NCBI GenBank assembly: GCA_003152555.1
Contig: PMAL01000043.1
Coordinates: 156-23,986, forward strand
DNA: 23,831 bases
Reading direction: 5' to 3'
From: Acidimicrobiaceae bacterium
GTDB taxonomy: Bacteria > Actinomycetota > Acidimicrobiia > Acidimicrobiales > RAAP-2
Positions 21,724-23,831 of this stretch are shown one piece after another. The notes below the pieces were generated by a model. That model did not search any database. It had not been told where the DNA came from and saw only the letters and a program-made list of their open reading frames with translations. The translations under genes were made by a program, and so were the position numbers. How positions within the stretch are numbered: position 1 is the stretch's first letter; every line of letters starts with the position of its first letter.

Positions 21724-22746
21724 CTACAACCTCTCTAGTAGTTGCTTCGTCACGCCGAGCGTTCCCAGCGTCTTCACGTCACCGTCAAAGTCTTGCACGG
21801 CGAGCGTGACGCGCTCGGCCGCCTCCAACTCTCCGAGGTGCTCGAGCATCAGCGCCGCCGAGGAAACGGCCGCCAACGGATTGGCCAGACCCGTGCCCAC
21901 AAGGTCGTGCGCGGCCCCGTGCACCGGTTCAAACAGCGACGCGCCCGTGCGTGCGGGATTCAAGTTCGCGCTCGCAGCGTAGCCAATGCCACCGGTCACC
22001 GCGCCGGCGAGGTCCGAAAGGATGTCACCAAAGAGGTTGTCCGTCACGATGATGCCGTAGCGCTGCGGACTTTCGACCAAGTAGATGCACGCGGCGTCGA
22101 CGTGGTTGTAGTCCACTTCGACGTCGGCGAATTCGCGGCCTACCTCCTTCACCACCCGAGCCCACAGGTCGCCGGCGAAGGTGAGCACGTTGGTCTTGTG
22201 CACCAAGGTCAACTTCGGCGTGGGCAGTGACGCCGCACGCTCAAAGGCGTAGCGCACGCAACGCTCGACACCAAAGCGGGTGTTGACCGATCCCTGCGTC
22301 GCGACTTCGTGGGACGTGCCCAAACGCAGCACGCCGCCCTCGCCGGCGTAGGGTCCCTCGGTGTTCTCGCGCACGATCGCGAACTGGCAGCCCTCGGCAA
22401 TCGATCCCGCCACGCCGCGAAAGGGTCGGTAGTTGATATAGAGATCGAGCCCAAATCGCATGCGCAGCAGCAGTCCGCGTTCCAGCACGCCCCCGGGAAT
22501 TCTGGTATCACCAATCGCCGGGCCCACGGCGCCCAAGAGAATCGCGTCAAAACCTCGCAGAGACTCCAAAGTCGCCTCATCAAGCACAAAGCCGTCACGC
22601 AAATATCGCGCTGCGCCTAATTCGAAGTAGGTGGTCGCGAGGACCACTCCAGTCGCTCGCACGACGTCGAGGGCCGCCTCCGTAACCTCGGGTCCAATGC
22701 CGTCGCCGCCGAGCACGGCCACGCGATACGTGCGCTCGTTACTCAT
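21724..22746 (-). CDS. leuB: 3-isopropylmalate dehydrogenase
   Basis: 340 residues, the compact actinobacterial form. The NAD-binding start is VAVLGGDGIGPEV; the substrate-binding loop RENTEGPYAGEGG contains Tyr133. Catalytic Lys184 (HKTNVL) and the metal-binding Asp217, Asp241 and Asp245 (VDAACIY, TDNLFGDILSD) are intact, followed by SLFEPVHGAAHDL. It oxidatively decarboxylates 3-isopropylmalate to 4-methyl-2-oxopentanoate, the step before IlvE in leucine synthesis. The ATG is preceded by AAAGGGGG. It is first gene of a minus-strand run and divergent from greA-leuC, so the leucine genes leave a shared 120-base intergenic region in both directions. Confidence 0.97.
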   Translation of the reverse strand: MSNERTYRVAVLGGDGIGPEVTEAALDVVRATGVVLATTYFELGAARYLRDGFVLDEATLESLRGFDAILLGAVGPAIGDTRIPGGVLERGLLLRMRFGLDLYINYRPFRGVAGSIAEGCQFAIVRENTEGPYAGEGGVLRLGTSHEVATQGSVNTRFGVERCVRYAFERAASLPTPKLTLVHKTNVLTFAGDLWARVVKEVGREFADVEVDYNHVDAACIYLVESPQRYGIIVTDNLFGDILSDLAGAVTGGIGYAASANLNPARTGASLFEPVHGAAHDLVGTGLANPLAAVSSAALMLEHLGELEAAERVTLAVQDFDGDVKTLGTLGVTKQLLERL

Positions 22747-22831
22747 GATCTGGGCCCCCTTTGGTACTACTAGTTTGGTCGCCGAGTGCTCACAGGGGCA
22801 AACTCGCGGAAGAATCTGTCACATCGAGGGG

Positions 22832-22837
22832 TAGAAT
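22832..22837 (+). promoter_or_regulatory. -10 box of the greA promoter
   Basis: TAGAAT followed by about 29 bases to the greA ATG, with an AAAGG ribosome binding site at 22855-22859. No clear -35 hexamer is present. Confidence 0.5.
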
Positions 22838-22866
22838 TGGGACTTCTCCTCGACAAAGGTTGGGCC

Positions 22867-23343
22867 ATGGCCGGCGAAATTCACCGCATCACCCAAGAAA
22901 CCTTGGACAAACTCGAAGCCGAGTATCTCGAACTGACAACCGCGGGGCGCACGTCGATCGCGCGCACGATTGAGTCCGCTCGATTGATGGGCGACCTGTC
23001 GGAGAACGGTGACTACCATGCCGCCAAGGACGCCCAGGGCAAGATGGAATCAAGAATTCGCCAGATCGACAACGTGATCCGCAACCACGAGATTGTCGAG
23101 CGCGACGAACACGCTGACGCCGTACAGTTCGCCTCGATTGTCCAGGTGGTCTACGAAGGCGACAGTGACGATGATTTCCAAGAGTTCTTCATTGGATCCA
23201 TTGAGGAGCGGCCCGACGATGTGCTGGTGGCCTCACCCACTTCGCCACTCGGCGAGGCATTGTTGCACCACTCAATTGGCGAGGTCGTCGAATACGAGGC
23301 ACCGTCAGGCATTCTTCGGGTGAAGATCGTGGGTCTGCGCTAA
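22867..23343 (+). CDS. greA: Transcription elongation factor GreA
   Basis: 158 residues from ATG 22867, the standard GreA length; the open frame upstream does not belong to the protein. AAAGG lies seven bases before the start. The N-terminal coiled-coil hairpin includes ITQETLDKLEAEYLEL and the tip GDLSENGDYHAAKDAQG, with the conserved Asp and Glu that coordinate the second magnesium in the polymerase active site. The C-terminal FKBP-like domain runs VYEGDSDDDFQEFFIG to EYEAPSGILRVKIVGL, with SPLGEALL typical of the family. GreA stimulates RNA cleavage in backtracked RNA polymerase. leuC follows three bases later. Confidence 0.95.
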   Translation: MAGEIHRITQETLDKLEAEYLELTTAGRTSIARTIESARLMGDLSENGDYHAAKDAQGKMESRIRQIDNVIRNHEIVERDEHADAVQFASIVQVVYEGDSDDDFQEFFIGSIEERPDDVLVASPTSPLGEALLHHSIGEVVEYEAPSGILRVKIVGLR

Positions 23344-23346
23344 ATC

Positions 23347-23831
23347 GTGGCCGGTCGCACCGTTTTTGACAAGATCTGGGAAGGGCACGTGGTGGCCTCT
23401 CCCGAAGGCGAGCCCACGCTGCTCTACATAGACCTGCACTTGGTGCACGAAGTCACCAGCCCGCAAGCCTTTGACGGGCTTCGTCTTAACGGACGCACGG
23501 TGCGTCGACCCGACCGGACGCTCGCGACAGCCGACCACAACGTGCCGACAGATCCACTCAGCACTCCCGTGAACGACCCCATCTCGCGTCGCCAGCTCGA
23601 AGCGCTGGACGAGAACTGTGCGCAGTTCGGCATCACGCTGTTTCCTCGTGGTCACGAGAACCAGGGAATCGTCCACGTCATTGGACCCGAGTTGGGCGTC
23701 ACCCAGCCGGGCATGACGATTGTGTGCGGTGACTCGCACACGTCAACCCACGGGGCCTTCGGATCACTGGCCTTCGGCATTGGTACCAGTGAGGTTGAGC
23801 ACGTCCTGGCGACCCAAACACTGCCCCAGCA
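23347..23831 (+). CDS. leuC: 3-isopropylmalate dehydratase large subunit, N-terminal part
   Basis: 161 codons are visible before the window ends; no stop is reached. GTG start three bases after the greA stop. The sequence begins AGRTVFDKIWEGHVV, then LLYIDLHLVHEVTSPQAFDGL, ATADHNVPTD, FPRGHENQGIVHVIGPELG, and VCGDSHTSTHGAFGSLAFGIG, all standard LeuC landmarks including the substrate-binding D-S-H-T-S-T-H-G. The [4Fe-4S] ligand cysteines lie further downstream. With LeuD it converts 2-isopropylmalate to 3-isopropylmalate, the step before LeuB. leuD is expected just outside the window. Confidence 0.96.
   Translation, partial: MAGRTVFDKIWEGHVVASPEGEPTLLYIDLHLVHEVTSPQAFDGLRLNGRTVRRPDRTLATADHNVPTDPLSTPVNDPISRRQLEALDENCAQFGITLFPRGHENQGIVHVIGPELGVTQPGMTIVCGDSHTSTHGAFGSLAFGIGTSEVEHVLATQTLPQ

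Overview
The window is a moderately GC-rich bacterial chromosome segment. It most likely comes from a high-GC Gram-positive, and I lean to Actinobacteriota, class Acidimicrobiia. The reasons are the long Thr/Ser-rich linkers on exported proteins, an LLM flavin oxidoreductase, an ECF42-type sigma factor with a C-terminal helical-repeat extension, a short 'W-x-x-I/L-G' HTH of a common actinobacterial type, and many genes with a TANNNT box ending 5 to 8 nt before the start codon (leaderless-type promoters). The taxonomy is inference. I saw no rRNA, tRNA, CRISPR array, insertion sequence or phage gene.

Left part (1-9116), mainly minus strand: a 3'-truncated BNR/Asp-box protein; a Tat-exported berberine-bridge-type FAD oxidase with an EamA-type exporter upstream; a small HTH protein carrying four 18-residue amphipathic repeats; an S66 LD-carboxypeptidase-like protein; and a degenerate M24 peptidase-fold protein divergent from an IclR regulator, with a 15-bp palindrome between them. 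After iclR come two tail-to-tail remnants of zinc alcohol dehydrogenases, then a ketopantoate-reductase-like enzyme and a GNAT acetyltransferase.

Middle part (9373-15147), plus strand: a large secreted Ig-like-repeat protein, an LLM-class flavin oxidoreductase, a 3-hydroxyisobutyrate-dehydrogenase-family enzyme, a D-2-hydroxyacid dehydrogenase and a SAM methyltransferase. The three oxidoreductases look like general small-molecule metabolism without an evident single pathway.

Right part: an exported S11 D,D-carypeptidase-like (D,D-carboxypeptidase-like) protein with Thr-rich segments at both ends; an ECF42 sigma factor coupled to a DGPF/YCII protein, with a promoter matching the known ECF42 consensus; then a minus-strand run leuB-ilvE-unknown-acyl-CoA dehydrogenase-PemK-like fusion; and, divergent from leuB, greA followed by leuC, which runs off the window. 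leuB, ilvE and leuC together serve branched-chain amino-acid (leucine) synthesis.

The only stretch above 300 bases without an intact gene is 7236-7576, which holds the dehydrogenase remnants. The shorter gaps 284-529 and 9117-9372 contain start signals for neighbouring genes but nothing else I can support. The best candidates for something little described are the HTH/18-mer repeat protein, the PemK-like fusion protein, and the CTG start that appears to couple the ECF42 sigma factor to its DGPF partner.
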